From Clusia tigrina (lineage: Eukaryota; Arthropoda; Insecta; Diptera; Clusiidae): a stretch of 64,000 nucleotides of DNA. A model generated the notes under the pieces. That model made no database searches and was not told where the DNA came from. It saw only the letters and a list, made by a program, of their open reading frames with translations. Where the stretch lies: NCBI GenBank assembly GCA_920105625.2, contig OV050030.1:94618652-94682651 (forward strand), given 5' to 3'. Of the stretch, positions 31,130 to 42,796 are shown one piece after another; positions within the stretch are counted from its first letter, which is position 1, and each line of letters starts with the position of its first letter. The translations under genes and the position numbers were made by a program.

Positions 31130-32559
31130 ACTTAAATGTGGGCCGTCCTCGGGCTTCGTATAACTGTTAATAGCAATTTCGACGTCGCGTCGATGAAGCT
31201 CTTTCCTTCGCATTCGGAGGAGAACATAACCAACGGCCACAACGATGATGACGGTCACGCTTGAAATGGTCGGTCCCATAATGACTTTGTCTCGATTTCG
31301 CCAATAGACCGAAGATTTTCTGTATTCAGCCGGTTGATGTACGGGAGGCTCAGAATATCTTTATGATCCGTTATGTTGAGAAATAAAATCGCTGCTGAAT
31401 CGGGTGTTCTCCTAGGCGTACCCTTATGGTTCATGAATATGTTCTCGTTAATCCGGATCTCCCCCTCGAAGGTTATCAGGTAGGTGCCATTTATGAATCT
31501 TCTGTCGCTCTCCGCATTTGTTATGAAAGCGACGTCGTCATTAATGATTATTATTCCATCATCAACCACAACCAAGGGCTCCAAATGACTTGGCCTTGTG
31601 GTATAATGGGCCACGCGACCGGAGTGGAGTTGTTGTGCGCCGGGGGTGTTCGGTGATTCCATACAGAATGTTGATGTCAATGTTGCTCTACAATTCCTAA
31701 TCGGCGTTATTCTCCATTCACAGTCAGCAACACAGTTGTCGTCATCAAAATGCAGGATTATCCCCCTCTGCTGGACCGGGAATAAAATTATTTTCCTACA
31801 TGCTAACCTAGGCTTAGGATACTTAATCACGAAAAACAGGAAATTATCGTTTAACAAAACTTTTACATCTGATACCTCCATTAAGTCTGTTACGGTTACC
31901 TCCGTAGAGCGCTTGCTTATTAATTCATTTAAGTCATTCGAATCCAAAATTGCTGGGTTGACTATTTTAATCTTTGCAAGGGTAATCGCTAATATTAAAT
32001 TCTCCAATTCTAAAATTATAATCCTATTTCGTTCCAAAAGAATTTCATAGAGATGGCCTGTATCGATCAGATTTTTTTTTTTTGCATTCTTTAAAATAAT
32101 ATTGACTGTTTCTGTTAAATTATTTATCTGTTCTTGATTCCTTGTGTTAATGACCATTTGCTGCTTTTCGGCAAGCATCAATTCCTGCTGTCCGAATTTT
32201 ATCTTTTCAAAGTCGTCAAAGTCCGGTGTTCCTGCAATGACATTCAGGGCTGTTCCCAAAAAATTTACGCTTCTAGCCTGTCTATGATGAGTGTCAAGCG
32301 ATCCTAAGAGTGTCCCTATGTGTGTCACGTCCGCCTCAAGTAACTTTACCATATGAGATGAAGGGAAATGGGTCATGAGTCCTTTAGTCTCTTCCGTTAT
32401 TTCGTAGTACGCCGTTAAGTTTGTTTGGTGTTGTAATTAGTTATATTCCCGCCAAATGTTGACAATACCATCCATGATAGGAATATATTCCGAAATAGAG
32501 TAGTCCGTTATTTTTTTTCCAATGTCCGGAGAGAAATGAATATCATCGCAGCCAGTATC
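31130..32559 (-). pseudogene. env: Env (F-like) of Gyp-E, stop and frameshift
   Basis: A possible acceptor (ataattttag) at about 32560 opens an SU segment (GCDDIHFSPDIGKK). A TAA near 32440 interrupts it. The long part is 31255-32376 (373 residues). A basic site (RQARS) is followed by a fusion-peptide-like stretch (NFLGTALNVIAGTPD), then a helical region and a Cys-rich ectodomain. Near 31260-31280 the frame shifts, and the membrane span and tail (TISSVTVIIVVAVGYVLL) lie in another frame ending at 31097. No functional membrane-anchored protein is encoded. The layout is homologous to that of Gyp-A Env. Confidence 0.85.
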
Positions 32560-32639
32560 CTAAAATTATGGAAAAAGGGTAAAACTAATTTATTAAATTT
32601 TCGTATTAGTATAGAGTTATCTTAAGTTGTCCTTATGGA

Positions 32640-33914
32640 CCACCCTCCCCTTAATAAGAACCGTGGTTCCTAAGTCTGCTCCGATTTTCTGTTCTTCGTA
32701 TAGGGGGTCAATTTATTTCCTAATCTTCTGTTGTTTTTGACCATGACCCGTTCTCCTACGTCAAACACTCTATTTTGTCTGGGGGGATTGTTTCTCTCCA
32801 GCTGTTCCTGTTATGCCCTTGTATTCCTTTTCACTATCTTATTTTGAAGTTCCGGCTGTGCAGAATGGAGCACATCTAAAGGCAGTTTATCAGTCACGGA
32901 GCGAATTGTTCTGTTATATTCCAGCGTTGCCATTAAGATTAGATCAACGGTATCTTCTATTCTCTTTTCCAGCTTCAAGCACCTAGCAATTTCCAGAAGA
33001 GTACTATGGAAGCGCTCAACTTGACCGTTCGATGTGCTGTGCAGGGGTGGTGCGTTTCTTATTTCAATTCCAAATTGATTTCTCAACAATGAGGTGATTG
33101 ATTCCGATTTTAGTGCTGGTTTATTGTCGCAGTAAATGTTTTTTGTGTTTGTGAAAAAATTTAGAAGATTCAGCTGAGGTGGCTTTAAATCATTAATTGT
33201 TCGAGACGGTATCAGTTAAACAATCGCAAATTTTGAAAACTTGTCCACGCAAGTAAGGAAGTATTTTCTGTGTGTTGAAAAGATATCTATATGAAGCATT
33301 TGACCTGCATAATATGGTATTGGAGTCACACCCAATTCCTGCTGGTTGGGGTGTCTATCATATTTTGCTTTTATGCAGATTTTGCAATTTGAAACCACCT
33401 CGTCGACCAACTTCGCCATTTTCGGGAAGTAATAATCGAATAGGATCTGTTTGACGTTTTCTTGTGCCGTTCTATGAGCGCGATTGTGCTCAACAGTGGC
33501 TATTTCTCTCTGTTCATTCAGGTCATAAATATCTGTCACCAAACTTTTGCAGTACCAAAACCTTGTTGCCGGAAAATCTTTTACCAAGTCATGCTGGATT
33601 ACGGCAAGCGTCGGCAAGGTGCAATGTATAGCGTTTACTACACTTGGGCTTACTGCTGCCTTTACCTCCCTGAGTAAAGAATCCTTGTCTCTGAAACTAA
33701 TTATGTGGCGTGTCTTCTCCCTGAAGAGTATAAAGTGGCGTTTTAACGCGAAATGAGCTTCCTCAAGAACGATTTGGTTCCTGAAGCAGTTAAGCGGTTT
33801 TTCCATAGACTCAATCGTATACGTCAGCGAAACCTCACTATGGACGGTGGCAACGTCTGAGTGTACCTCTTCTCCGAGCGCATGAATATTATGACGCGAC
33901 AATGCGTCAGTCAC
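32640..33914 (-). pseudogene. pol: Gyp-E integrase, broken
   Basis: 33216-33914 holds the RNase H end (TDALSRHN), the linker, an intact-looking zinc site (EHNRAHRTAQEN, then NCKIC) and the first catalytic aspartate block (HIDIFSTHRKYFLTCVDKFS). A stop precedes the second block (IYCDNKPALKS), and 32811-33089 carries the glutamate block (SNGQVERFHST). The C-terminus (VMVKNNRRLGN) ends with stops before 32640. Confidence 0.85.
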
Positions 33915-34970
33915 ATAATTTTCCCTTCCTGGTTTATGGAGGAGCCTTGCATTGTGTTCATCTCAGAAGCATCTCCATCTTTTGATTTTTGCATTAGGGT
34001 TTCACTCTGAGACTGCACCTGTAAGAGGTTGATGGTCAGTATAGATATTCAGACCTTTCGCACCATAAAGATAATTTCTTAATTTCTGAAGAGACCAAAC
34101 AATTGCAAGCAGTTCGCGTTCATTTGTTGCAAAATCCCGTTCCCTGTCCTTCAGAGTTCTTGAGATCATGGCAATTGGTTTGCCCTCTTGTGAGAGAACC
34201 GCTTCTAAGCCCAGTGCCGACGCATCCGTCGTTAGATCGAAAGGTTTTTTAAAGTCAGGATACAGCAGCATAACATCCTCGGAGGCCAGGATTTCCTTCA
34301 GTTTGTTAAAGGTTTGAATTTATTCCTCATTGAAATGTATTGGTATTTTTTTTGACTGAGCGGCGCCAACTTTTCCGCTGTCGCCCTTTAGTATATCTGT
34401 AATTGGTTTTGCTATTGATGCAAAATCCCTGAAGAAGCGCCGGTAGTAGCTCGCTAAACCTAAGAATGACCGGACGTTGAATAGAGTTGTTGGCTGCTCA
34501 TACGTACGAATGGCTTCCACTTTATCGGGGGCTGTTTGTATGCCTCCCCTAGACACAATGACGCCAAGATATTCAACACTTTACTTAAAAAAGAGTGATT
34601 TTTCACGGGACACCCTCATACAATTAAGTTAGGAACCATGCAATGTGGGGTACGTGGTCCTCTTCGTTTTTAGAAAAGATTATAGCGTCATCGACCTAAA
34701 CATAACATGTTTTACCTATCTCTTAACTAAGTACATCATCTATGGCCCTTTGGAGAATGCTGGGCGCATTTTTTAACCCAAAGGGTCTGCAAAATTCGTA
34801 TTTGCCACCTCCTACCGAGAAAGCCCTTTTCTCCCTATCCTGTTCCGCAAGAGTTATTTGATGGAAGCCTGACTTAAGATCAAGCGTTGTGAAGTATCTG
34901 GCTTTACCCAGGTTTCAAAGAATTACTGTAATTTTAGGTATAGGGTACTTATCGTCAATTGTTTTCTGGT
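33915..34970 (-). pseudogene. pol: Gyp-E reverse transcriptase palm to RNase H, broken
   Basis: The palm (TTLDLKSGFHQIT, FGLKNAPSILQRA) is readable across frames. The active site reads CYV, stop, VDD: a TAG at 34698-34696 replaces the Tyr of YVDD. The connection domain (34320-34556: FLGLASYYRRFFRDFASIAK) and RNase H (34002-34271: TTDASALGLEAVLSQEGKP, TDHQPLTGA) follow with a stop between them. Confidence 0.85.
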
Positions 34971-35660
34971 TCAATTTTCTAAAGTCAATAACAAGTCGTT
35001 TTTTATGTTTCCTTGACCATCTTTGCCTTTTTTGTCAACAACCCAAATGGGATTATTGTATGGAGATCTGGATGGCCTTATTATGCCCTTACGCAATAAG
35101 TCTTTGACCTCTGAATTGACAAAATCTGCCACACCCATTGTGTATGGGTATAGTCTCGAGTAAACAGGGTCGTTGCCGACTGTTCGGATAGTCGCGACAA
35201 TATAAGTAATAAACGGTAGTGATTCATTGGGTTTCGCAAAATCGCCATCCAACCTTCTCATCATTTCTCTAAATCTGTTTGTCACTGTGTGTGGTACCCT
35301 GATATCTTCGATTTGTGTGAAATTCACATTTACACACTTTAGAAATTTGAGTTCTTCCGAACCTGATTTTGTAATTATCTTCTTGTTCTGAAAATCTAAC
35401 GTTGCCCTTATCTGCGTTAGCAGATCGAGGCCGATTATTCCATCGAATGTGGATAGCGAAGAGAGTATAAAAAAGGTAGTGTTCGTATCGAACAAGTTAA
35501 TATAACATTTTTGCTTAACATCATCGAAGCCATGGAGTGACGTTACTACGAACGGTCGTTGCACCGAAAAGACATGCATTAACTCCAGGAGGGGCTTTAT
35601 ATAATTTTTTGAAGCCCCCGTGTCTATTAGTAATTTAATTTTTCTCCCTGCAATTGTCCT
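34971..35660 (-). pseudogene. pol: Gyp-E protease and start of reverse transcriptase
   Basis: The protease site DTGA is at 35624-35613, within LLIDTGASKNYIK. The GLDLL block and the pre-RT region (DPVYSRLYPYTMG, IIRPSRSPYNNPIWVVDKKG) follow in one open frame to 34971, where a frameshift interrupts at the WRMVVDFRK-type position. The protease itself looks intact. Its frame relative to Gag is not the expected -1, so an indel lies in the overlap. Confidence 0.8.
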
Positions 35661-35673
35661 TTCTAAGTATGGA

Positions 35674-36710
35674 TCAGGGATTTTTCCCTAAAAAATGGAT
35701 TTGTTCAGATTCCAGGGTTTCCTCAATCTCAAACGCTTCTGCGTCAGATTTCGATTGATAATCTTGCTCGGGCTGATCATGTTCCTGAGCCATATGATTG
35801 ATTCTCTGGTGCTTAGGCTCAATGGACCTAGAAATACCGCTAAGTGCCCTTTTCTGATTATGGATATCTTGTTGATATCGACCATACTGTGTAGAGGCTT
35901 GATTGTAATATTGGCCACGGGATTGGCCGTATGAAACTGGTTGGTGATTATTCCGAAACGAATCTTGGTTCCGATGGTCAGGTGACTGTTGATGAAAGAA
36001 ACCGCCATTTTTCTGAGAAATAGTCGGTTGCCTAAACTGTGACGAGCCAGAAGTGTCCATTGGTAGCGGGCGTTCTTGCGGCTGGGGAGCCACGTTTCCG
36101 AAGTTTTGGCGTTTTGAATAGTGAGGACTTTTGTATTGGTTGAAGAGGTTTGCTTGGCCTCCAGTGGGGATATTCCTATTCTGCTGTCTTGAGCATATCA
36201 CTTAATGATTTTTTTGTTCCTGATATAAATACTCGTAGAGCATCTGCCCTGTACTTTTCATTCATTGAAGAGGCGACACGGGAATCGTATGACATTTGTG
36301 TCTTATTTGTAAGGAGAGTCAGTTTTCTCTCAATCTCATCATAAACAGGGCGCTTGTCAGCGTAGGTGAAATCAAGCCTGTAAATGATACCTTATGGCCA
36401 CGGCCTGATAATGTTTGGAGCTACCATCGTAACTCTCAAAAAGCTTATAGGCGGTATGTGCCGCCTGTCTCCACGACACATAATTTTCTTCTTTGCCTTC
36501 GAAATCGGGCAAAGACTTTACTATATCAAGGGTCTCCTCGCACCGGATCCCTGGTATTATCCGAACTTCTCTGCAAACCTCAACCACAGGTGTTTTAGTT
36601 TCAATTTTTTCTAGTTTCCGGGTTATAGTAGCAAGTTGCGTATTGAATTCGAATTTCTGTGCCTCGAGGGCGCGATCTAACATTTCCCTTACTTGTTCAG
36701 GAGTGGTCAT
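35674..36710 (-). pseudogene. gag: Gyp-E Gag, broken in the middle
   Basis: N-terminal piece 36372-36710 starts at ATG 36710, with a coiled-coil-like start and SLPDFEGKEENYVSWRQAAH, a typical gypsy Gag block. A stop at about 36372 and frameshifts to 36202 damage the capsid centre. The C-terminal piece 35674-36201 is Gln/Asn/Ser/Pro-rich and ends in acidic sequence (EIEETLESEQIHF). No zinc knuckle. Confidence 0.82.
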
Positions 36711-37260
36711 TTTATTGTCTTATTGTTATCAGAAATGTTAAGTTTAAATAGCCAGAATCTGTCATTTAGTTCCTCGAGTTTACTGTCAAAGTCACTGACA
36801 ACACAAAGAATCAAGACACAAATATCTGTGCAGAATACTAAGACGATTTAAAATGGTAGCACGTTTATTTGGATATTTTTTAGCTTCCACCCTTGCAAAA
36901 ATTATTTATTTATATATATATATTTTTTTTTTAACCCCAAAATTTGTAATTGACTTTAGAACCAAATCTATTAATTTTTAATTTTTATTTAAGTTTTATT
37001 TAATTATTTTTTTCCACAAGCACTCTACTTACATTGACATTTTGGCTTAAGCTGCTACAGTTAAATTAGTTGGCTGGAAACGTAGGGATTTGCTGCCGTC
37101 AAGGTTCCCAAGTTTTTCCCTTCTTGTCCTTGCGCAATGTTGAGTAATGAATGTATTGAGTAATGATCTCGCGGGCGCAGCACTTGCGCAGTTGTTCTTA
37201 ATTATTTTTGTAGAAATAAATTTTTTCATCCAACATGTGTTCTTTGCACCGTTGGGCGCC
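36711..37260 (-). other. Gyp-E leader and primer-binding site
   Basis: Primer-binding site ggcgcccaacggtgcaaaga at 37260-37241 on the minus strand, resembling the lysine-tRNA site of gypsy. The rest is AT-rich non-coding leader with a TA microsatellite near 36910-36930. Confidence 0.75.
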
Positions 37261-37595
37261 ACTAATACTTTATTTTATGAAAACGCTGGTTGCTTCGAGC
37301 TCGACGATGTTTAATTTCCAAAACTTAATCAAGACTAAAACTAATGGACACAAATTCTTATTTTCTAACCTAGCCCTCACAGTAAAAGTGCTGACTTGCG
37401 CCTCGTGTGTGGTGTTGGGTGTCCGTCGCTGCTGCGTCGCTGCTGCTATCGCGACGGCTTGAAGGCGTACAGCGGACATTGGTTTTGTGTAGCATTCCTC
37501 TCGTTGTTGTTGCCTTTATTACTGCAGTACCGCTGGTGTTATGGAATGCATGACCAAAGCGTGGGAAGCATTACTGGGAACTGATCGTGCTAACT
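37261..37595 (-). repeat. 5' LTR of Gyp-E
   Basis: 335 bp, minus strand AGTTAGCACG...AAAGTATTAGT, joined directly to the primer-binding site. It carries an 8-bp segment (acagtaaa) absent from the 3' LTR. Confidence 0.9.
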
Positions 37596-37682
37596 AATAT
37601 ACATGTTGTAACGTAATAAATAAAGATTTTTAGCTTCGACTATAAGATTAAGACATCACTAATATGCATTGCATCAATTACC

Positions 37683-38649
37683 TGGGCATCAGCGGAACTG
37701 ATTGACCAACTGGAGGAAATGGGTATAATGTTGGAATCCCTAAATGAAGCGTGGTTCTCTAGGGATGAGTGGATAGTCGTGTCAGAGTTACGTAGGACTA
37801 AGATAAAACCTATACTGGAGCAACTCGAAATGTGAAAACGAACGAGTTATGCGGATTACAAGGAAATTCAGTCGACCGAGATACTCAACGACAAAGGTGT
37901 AAAATGTCAGCAAAAGAAGCAGAGTCTATGATAGTAGAACTCAAGAGAAATGCGAAAGTTTTATCACTACAACTCAACATTCACAGAGAAAAAGGGTCAC
38001 TAATGAATGTTGGTGGGGAATTGTTAAAATGGGCGATTGGAACGGTGGACCACAAGGATGCCGATGAAATATCTGACCACTTCCGAGAACTTGGAGCCAA
38101 ACAGACTAGAACCGTAATGGTCTTAACTAAATACATTACTATCATAGGCGCCAGTTACACAGGTCTGCTTAACGTTGTAAATGAAACGTTCACAAACAGT
38201 GAACACTTACAGTCTGCAATCAGAACGCTAAGAGGACACCAGCTAGAGGTTAACGCGAACCTATCACAGCTCTTCAGCTTGGAAAATATCATCACGAAAC
38301 AGCTGATCGACCTGCAAAGCCAACAAAATCTAGAAATGGCTATCGTTGATGATTTATTACATGGGAAATTACATCCCCTGTTCATGCCAGCACAAGAACT
38401 ATTCTAAGTGGCATAAAAAACACTCAACGAAATCAGCTGGTATGCTAGGCAACCCGAGAGAATATATAAAGTAGCGACGGTGCGAGCGGCACCCTCAGCA
38501 CGAGGTTTCACAGTAGTGATTCGAATACCATTACCAATAACGAACGCATACACATATACAAAACATACCCCATTCCCACATATTTAAATGGAAATTGGAG
38601 TATAGTACCAAAAGTAGAGTATAATTATATAGCGGAAAGCTATACACAA
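37683..38649 (+). pseudogene. env: Env fragment H, first part (F-like), third family
   Basis: The segment 37683-37833 reads as one frame (AELIDQLEEMGIMLESLNEA) to a stop. From 37832 a second frame (first ATG 37904) gives a fusion-peptide-like block (SLMNVGGELLKWAIGTVDHK) followed by a long helical region (about 38040-38400). Further pieces (ERIYKVATVRAAPSARGFTV) run to the hAT-like insertion. The blocks fit insect F-like Env after the cleavage site, but the sequence differs from both Gyp-A and Gyp-E. No gag, pol or LTR of this family is visible. Confidence 0.65.
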
Positions 38650-40087
38650 TGTGAATGATGAGCAAAATTTCACTGACAGTGATTTTTTCACTGTTATTTA
38701 AAAATTGCTGGTAGCAACTGTTATCTAATATACAAAGGAACATTGATTTGATGAAAAGAGTGATTTTTAACAGTCGGTTCTTTTCTCACAGTGGGTGAAA
38801 ATCGCTACTTTTAATAAAAGCGTGAAATAACAGCGGCGATTGATTTCACGCTTTGATAGAAATCACTGTTTCTGTGGCGCTTTTTAAGTGAATACAGAGA
38901 GAGATAGACAGAGAGAGAGAGAGAATGGTATTATGTGAATTTGGCACACTTACACATTTAACATAAAAGAAAGTTTATGAGTATATAAAGCTAATCAACA
39001 GAGAGGGACTGTTAGCTATTATATTAGGAGTCATTTTAAAATACAGCGAAAAAGAACCTACTGTGAAATATCACTATTTGTTTCTTGAATCTTTCAATGT
39101 ATGAATTTTGTGCACATTTCGTTTGAATTTTTTAAAATAATTAATAAAGTTTAGAATTTAATTATACAGGTTTGCGGACAATAATAGATTTTCTTACATT
39201 ACACTTAAATTTTGTAGTGGATATTTTAAGTTATGTTATAAAATTTCTTTGATTGAGTAATTAAATTTCGCATATTGGCATTGTAGAAATTGGACACATT
39301 CAGATATACATTTTATGGTAAAACTAATCAATTGAATGATTGGTGCATTCCTAGTGACATGTCTCATTCAATAACTTACAAGTAGTCGTTTTAATATCTT
39401 TATATTCAGCTGGAAAAATTCATTTTATTATTAATAATCTAATATTGATAAATAATAAAATGTACAACAATAGTAACATTTTTAAATTTTTATCCCCTAA
39501 ACGAGTACGCCGCTCGCCTAATATATGTCCAGCTTTCGAAATAAAGTCATTCGCATGGTACGGAAGATGCCAATGTGGAAAGATATTCTTGCCAAACTAC
39601 CGCCACATTTGGATACTTTATTTTATTGTTCCGCCGCCATAATAAAGGATCGGAATTTCGCGGAATTAAGTCATCTTTCAAATATCTCTCAGCTTCTCTA
39701 TTAAATATGCGCACATGTTGAAATGTAAAGCGTTAAGTATGAATATTCAAACTTTGCATAAATTGTCACTCTTAATTAACATGATAAAAACAGTGATTGA
39801 TATATTCATTCGTTACCAAAATAGTGAAATCACCATTCGCTCTTATTTCACGCTTTTATTAAAAGTAGCGACTTTCAATCACTGTGGATTACAACTGGAT
39901 GTAAAAAATCGCGCTTTTCGCTATTACTTTCTATATTTGATAACAGTTTGGTTGAATGCATGTGTACTCGTATATCTATGAACATAAGGAAACAGCGACC
40001 GCAGTCACTGTTTCAAATCACGGTGATTGAAAAATAGCAATCACTGGTAACGGCGATACTCAAAAATCACTGGTTGGCTCATCACTA
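38650..40087. mobile_element. Non-autonomous hAT-like element
   Basis: Flanked by atacacaa (38642-38649) and atacacat (40088-40095), an 8-base duplication with one mismatch. The ends share gatgagc and agtgattttt in inverted order. Many scattered copies of a cagtgatt/aatcactg motif lie near both ends. A perfect 29-base inverted repeat pairs 38802-38830 with 39843-39871. No transposase is encoded. An AG-rich microsatellite lies at about 38897-38925. The 8-base duplication points to hAT; the termini are imperfect. Confidence 0.65.
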
Positions 40088-40095
40088 ATACACAT

Positions 40096-40655
40096 GATTC
40101 CTAAATTGGTCTATCTGTAATGGAAAAGGAACAGTGCAAAGTGCTGGGACCAACAGAACGCATGTGTACGCATCCACGAAAAATACTAACAATAGATATT
40201 GAAGTTCTGAAACACGAACAGAAAAAATGCGAACATATTGTAGTTCCAGCAATAGGAGGGATGCTAATAGCAACCGAGTCACTAAATCGTTGGTTTTTTC
40301 ATTTCAACATAGAAGCGTCTTCATCCACATAGGCGAGAGGTGTAGGGTGTTCAATGAAGATAAAATAATACTACACAAGAAACATAGAAATCAACACTTC
40401 AAAATAACGCTCGCATAAATGGGGACGACCAACACGGCAGCACAACTCCGTGGTATACTATCGACCCTCCAAAAACGAACGCGTACTCTTCACAAACTCC
40501 ACACTGCGAACAATACACAAGATCCCATAATTAACCATCATTCAGAGTTGAAACAACTGCTAACGTCCCACAACAGGACAGTAGATGAACTACTGAAAGA
40601 AAACGAAGAAGCGATGCTAAGGATCAACGAAACTAAAACTTGGTTAAAAAGGTGA
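40096..40655 (+). pseudogene. env: Env fragment H, second part
   Basis: Continues the env reading after the hAT-like element, with Cys-containing ectodomain blocks (MEKEQCKVLGPTERMCTHPR, KKCEHIVVPAIGGMLI). After frameshifts comes a helical C-terminal stretch (LHKLHTANNTQDP to LLKENEEAMLRINETKTWLK) ending in a stop at 40655. The membrane anchor is not found. Assignment rests mainly on continuity with the first part. Confidence 0.5.
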
Positions 40656-40690
40656 AGAGTAGGCACAGCTTCGACTCTATTAAAAGTAGT

Positions 40691-40728
40691 CGCTATAATG
40701 ATCTATCTTCCGAAAGATCATTATAGCG
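40691..40728. repeat. Perfect 14-bp hairpin
   Basis: cgctataatgatct (40691-40704) pairs with agatcattatagcg (40715-40728) around a 10-base loop. It lies in a 200-bp non-coding gap between the env fragment and the LINE. Confidence 0.8.
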
Positions 40729-40909
40729 AAAAATCGAAATCGGAAAAAAATTTAAAATATTTAATTTTATTTATGCATATTTCATTTTGTATCTGCGTTT
40801 ATAACTTTTTTTATTGCTGTATCCATATTGCTGTGTACATATTTGTGTTTAAAAGGACGTGTTTTCACAATGCCCCTTGGGGCCACCAAATTTGGGGATA
40901 TATAGGTTC

Positions 40910-41890
40910 GCCCTTTTATCTCCAACGCAAAAAGCAAACGGGAAGAAACCGGATTCGGCCCCGTTGGATCCATTTCCAGAACTACCAGTTGCCAAGAAGG
41001 ATGACCCCAAATATTTAATCTTGAAATCGCTGGATGACAACAAACCGCTTACATCCCTTTCGTGCTTCGCAGTTTACAAAGGTATTAAACTATTAGCGAA
41101 GAACTCAACAAAATTTCAGAGCTCCATGACGGCAGTCTCCTGCTATTAGTCAAAAACAAAAAAACTGCTGAAAACTATTTGTCTAACAATTCGCTGCCTG
41201 GTGCTGGTCAACTAAACGTCGGCCTTCACAACAGCCTTAATTCAGTTAAAGGAACAATATACGCCCCTTCCTCTGTCAGCGATCCGAAAACGAGATAGTA
41301 GACGGCCTCAAGGACCAAGGTATTTCATCTATATTTAAGTTTACACGATTTTTTGAGGCATCACACAAGCCTACCGGCGCAATATTGTTAACTTTTGAAA
41401 ATAAAACCTACCCGAGAGAATTGAAGTTGCCTGGAGAACCCTTGATGTCCGTCCGTATTACCCTAATCCTATGCGCTGCAAATTCTGTCAATTACTGGGG
41501 CACACTGCCAAACACTGCCGCAATCCCCCAGCTTGTGGAACGTGCAATCTTCCACCTGACCACTCTTCACCCATTGATTGCACAAGAGTTTTGTGCGCCA
41601 ACTGTGCTGGTGATCACCCGTCATCTTCCATTGTTTGTCCGAAATATCAGCAATCAAAAGAAATCCTGAAAATCAAAACCATTGCCAAATGCAGTATGTG
41701 GGACGCAGCCACAAAATACAAAAATCAGTTCCAAACTACTCCTAATGAAAATTATTTTGCCAGCATAGCTAAAAAGTCAACCCTCAATATTAATAAAATA
41801 ACTCCTAAATACAAAACCAAGCCTTCAACCTCCAATATTACCTTAAAACACCTAGTAACAAGAATGATTCCTCAATATAATCAGCTCTAA
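40910..41890 (+). pseudogene. LINE I ORF1 (Gag-like RNA-binding protein), broken
   Basis: The N-terminal block KYLILKSLDDNKPLTSLSCF lies at about 41010-41065. The middle is frameshifted, with pieces such as NGLKDQG-like and RPYYPNPMRCKFCQLL. The last 139 codons (41471-41890) are open and carry three zinc knuckles (CKFCQLLGHTAKHC, CGTCNLPPDHSSPIDC, CANCAGDHPSSSIVC), a pattern of I/Jockey ORF1 proteins. It would bind element RNA. Confidence 0.85.
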
Positions 41891-42096
41891 TTTCCCGTGT
41901 ACCTTCGTCTATCTCTTCGATCTCTATCGTATCCACTCCACTACCTAGCTCTAATTCGTCTCCACTCTTTCCCAAGATCTTCTTCTCCTCCCTGATGCAC
42001 ATAGCTTTCTTTCACCCTCATTGAAAATACAATAACGTATTCATGGTCTACATTTAATGTAACCAGATATTCATATATCTTTTTTCTTTCTTTTCA

Positions 42097-42796
42097 GTAT
42101 GACCTCTTTCCTTCAATGGAATATGAACGGTTATTTTAATAATTATATTGATCTTTAATTGTTGATCAAAACACGTAACCCCTCAGTTGTACTATTAAAT
42201 GAAACTCATCTCGCACACAATGTTTCAGCTCATACCCCCAAAGCCTACATTGGACATTACTACAATCTCCCTCATATTACTACTAGCAAACAGGGAATTG
42301 CCATTCTTGTGAAAAGAAACCTACCTCACATTACCCTTCCCCACACCCAATCCAATATTTCCTCTCTAGCCATAGAAATTCAAACTCCCTTTAAAATCAC
42401 AGTTATCTGTGCCTATTCCCCACCCAACCATTATTTCTAAACTACAGATTTCTGTAACCTTCTTGTCCCCTGGCCTAATCCTTTCATACTGGCAGGTGAA
42501 TTTAATGCTTGGATCCCTCTGTGGGGTTCGGCTTCTGCTATTTCTGGGGGGCGTACCATTGAAGACGCCATCCTAATCTCCAACAGCATAATTCTTAACG
42601 ATGGCTGTCCCATTTTTCCACTCATGCAACCTTTACACATATTGACCTCCCTCTCTGTTCCGCATCCCTCTTCTCCAGAGCATCTTGGTGGCGCATAGAT
42701 GACCTACACGGTAGCGATCATTTTCCCATCCTCGCCAAAATTCCCTCGCCCCGCCCTATATCCCTATTCAGACCCAGAATTCGCTTTAAATCTGAC
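42097..42796 (+). pseudogene. LINE I endonuclease domain, broken
   Basis: Starts near 42100 with the LQWNMNG block. A stop falls 10-15 codons on. Then LLNETHLAHN (the QETHL-type catalytic block), GIAILVKR, ICAYSPP, LAGEFNAW (where GDFNAH is usual) and GGRTIED. A frameshift near 42650 leads to GSDHFPILAK, the final SDH catalytic block. The catalytic outline is complete but altered at the Asp of GDFN. Confidence 0.8.

Larger units (their letters stand above)
30795..37595 (-). mobile_element. Gyp-E: full-length but dead env-bearing gypsy element
   Basis: Minus strand, LTRs at 37261-37595 and 30795-31121 with about 3-4 percent difference plus an about 8-bp indel. TATA precedes it (30791-30794). 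The right flank reads aatata, so the duplication is imperfect. A primer-binding site (ggcgcccaacggtg), Gag, Pol, Env and a polypurine tract (tgggggagg, 31122-31130) are all in place. Every gene is broken. It is a different family from Gyp-A. Confidence 0.9.

Noticed and set aside
38897..38925. AG-repeat as a GAGA-factor promoter
   Set aside because: Simple microsatellite inside the hAT-like element with no gene downstream.
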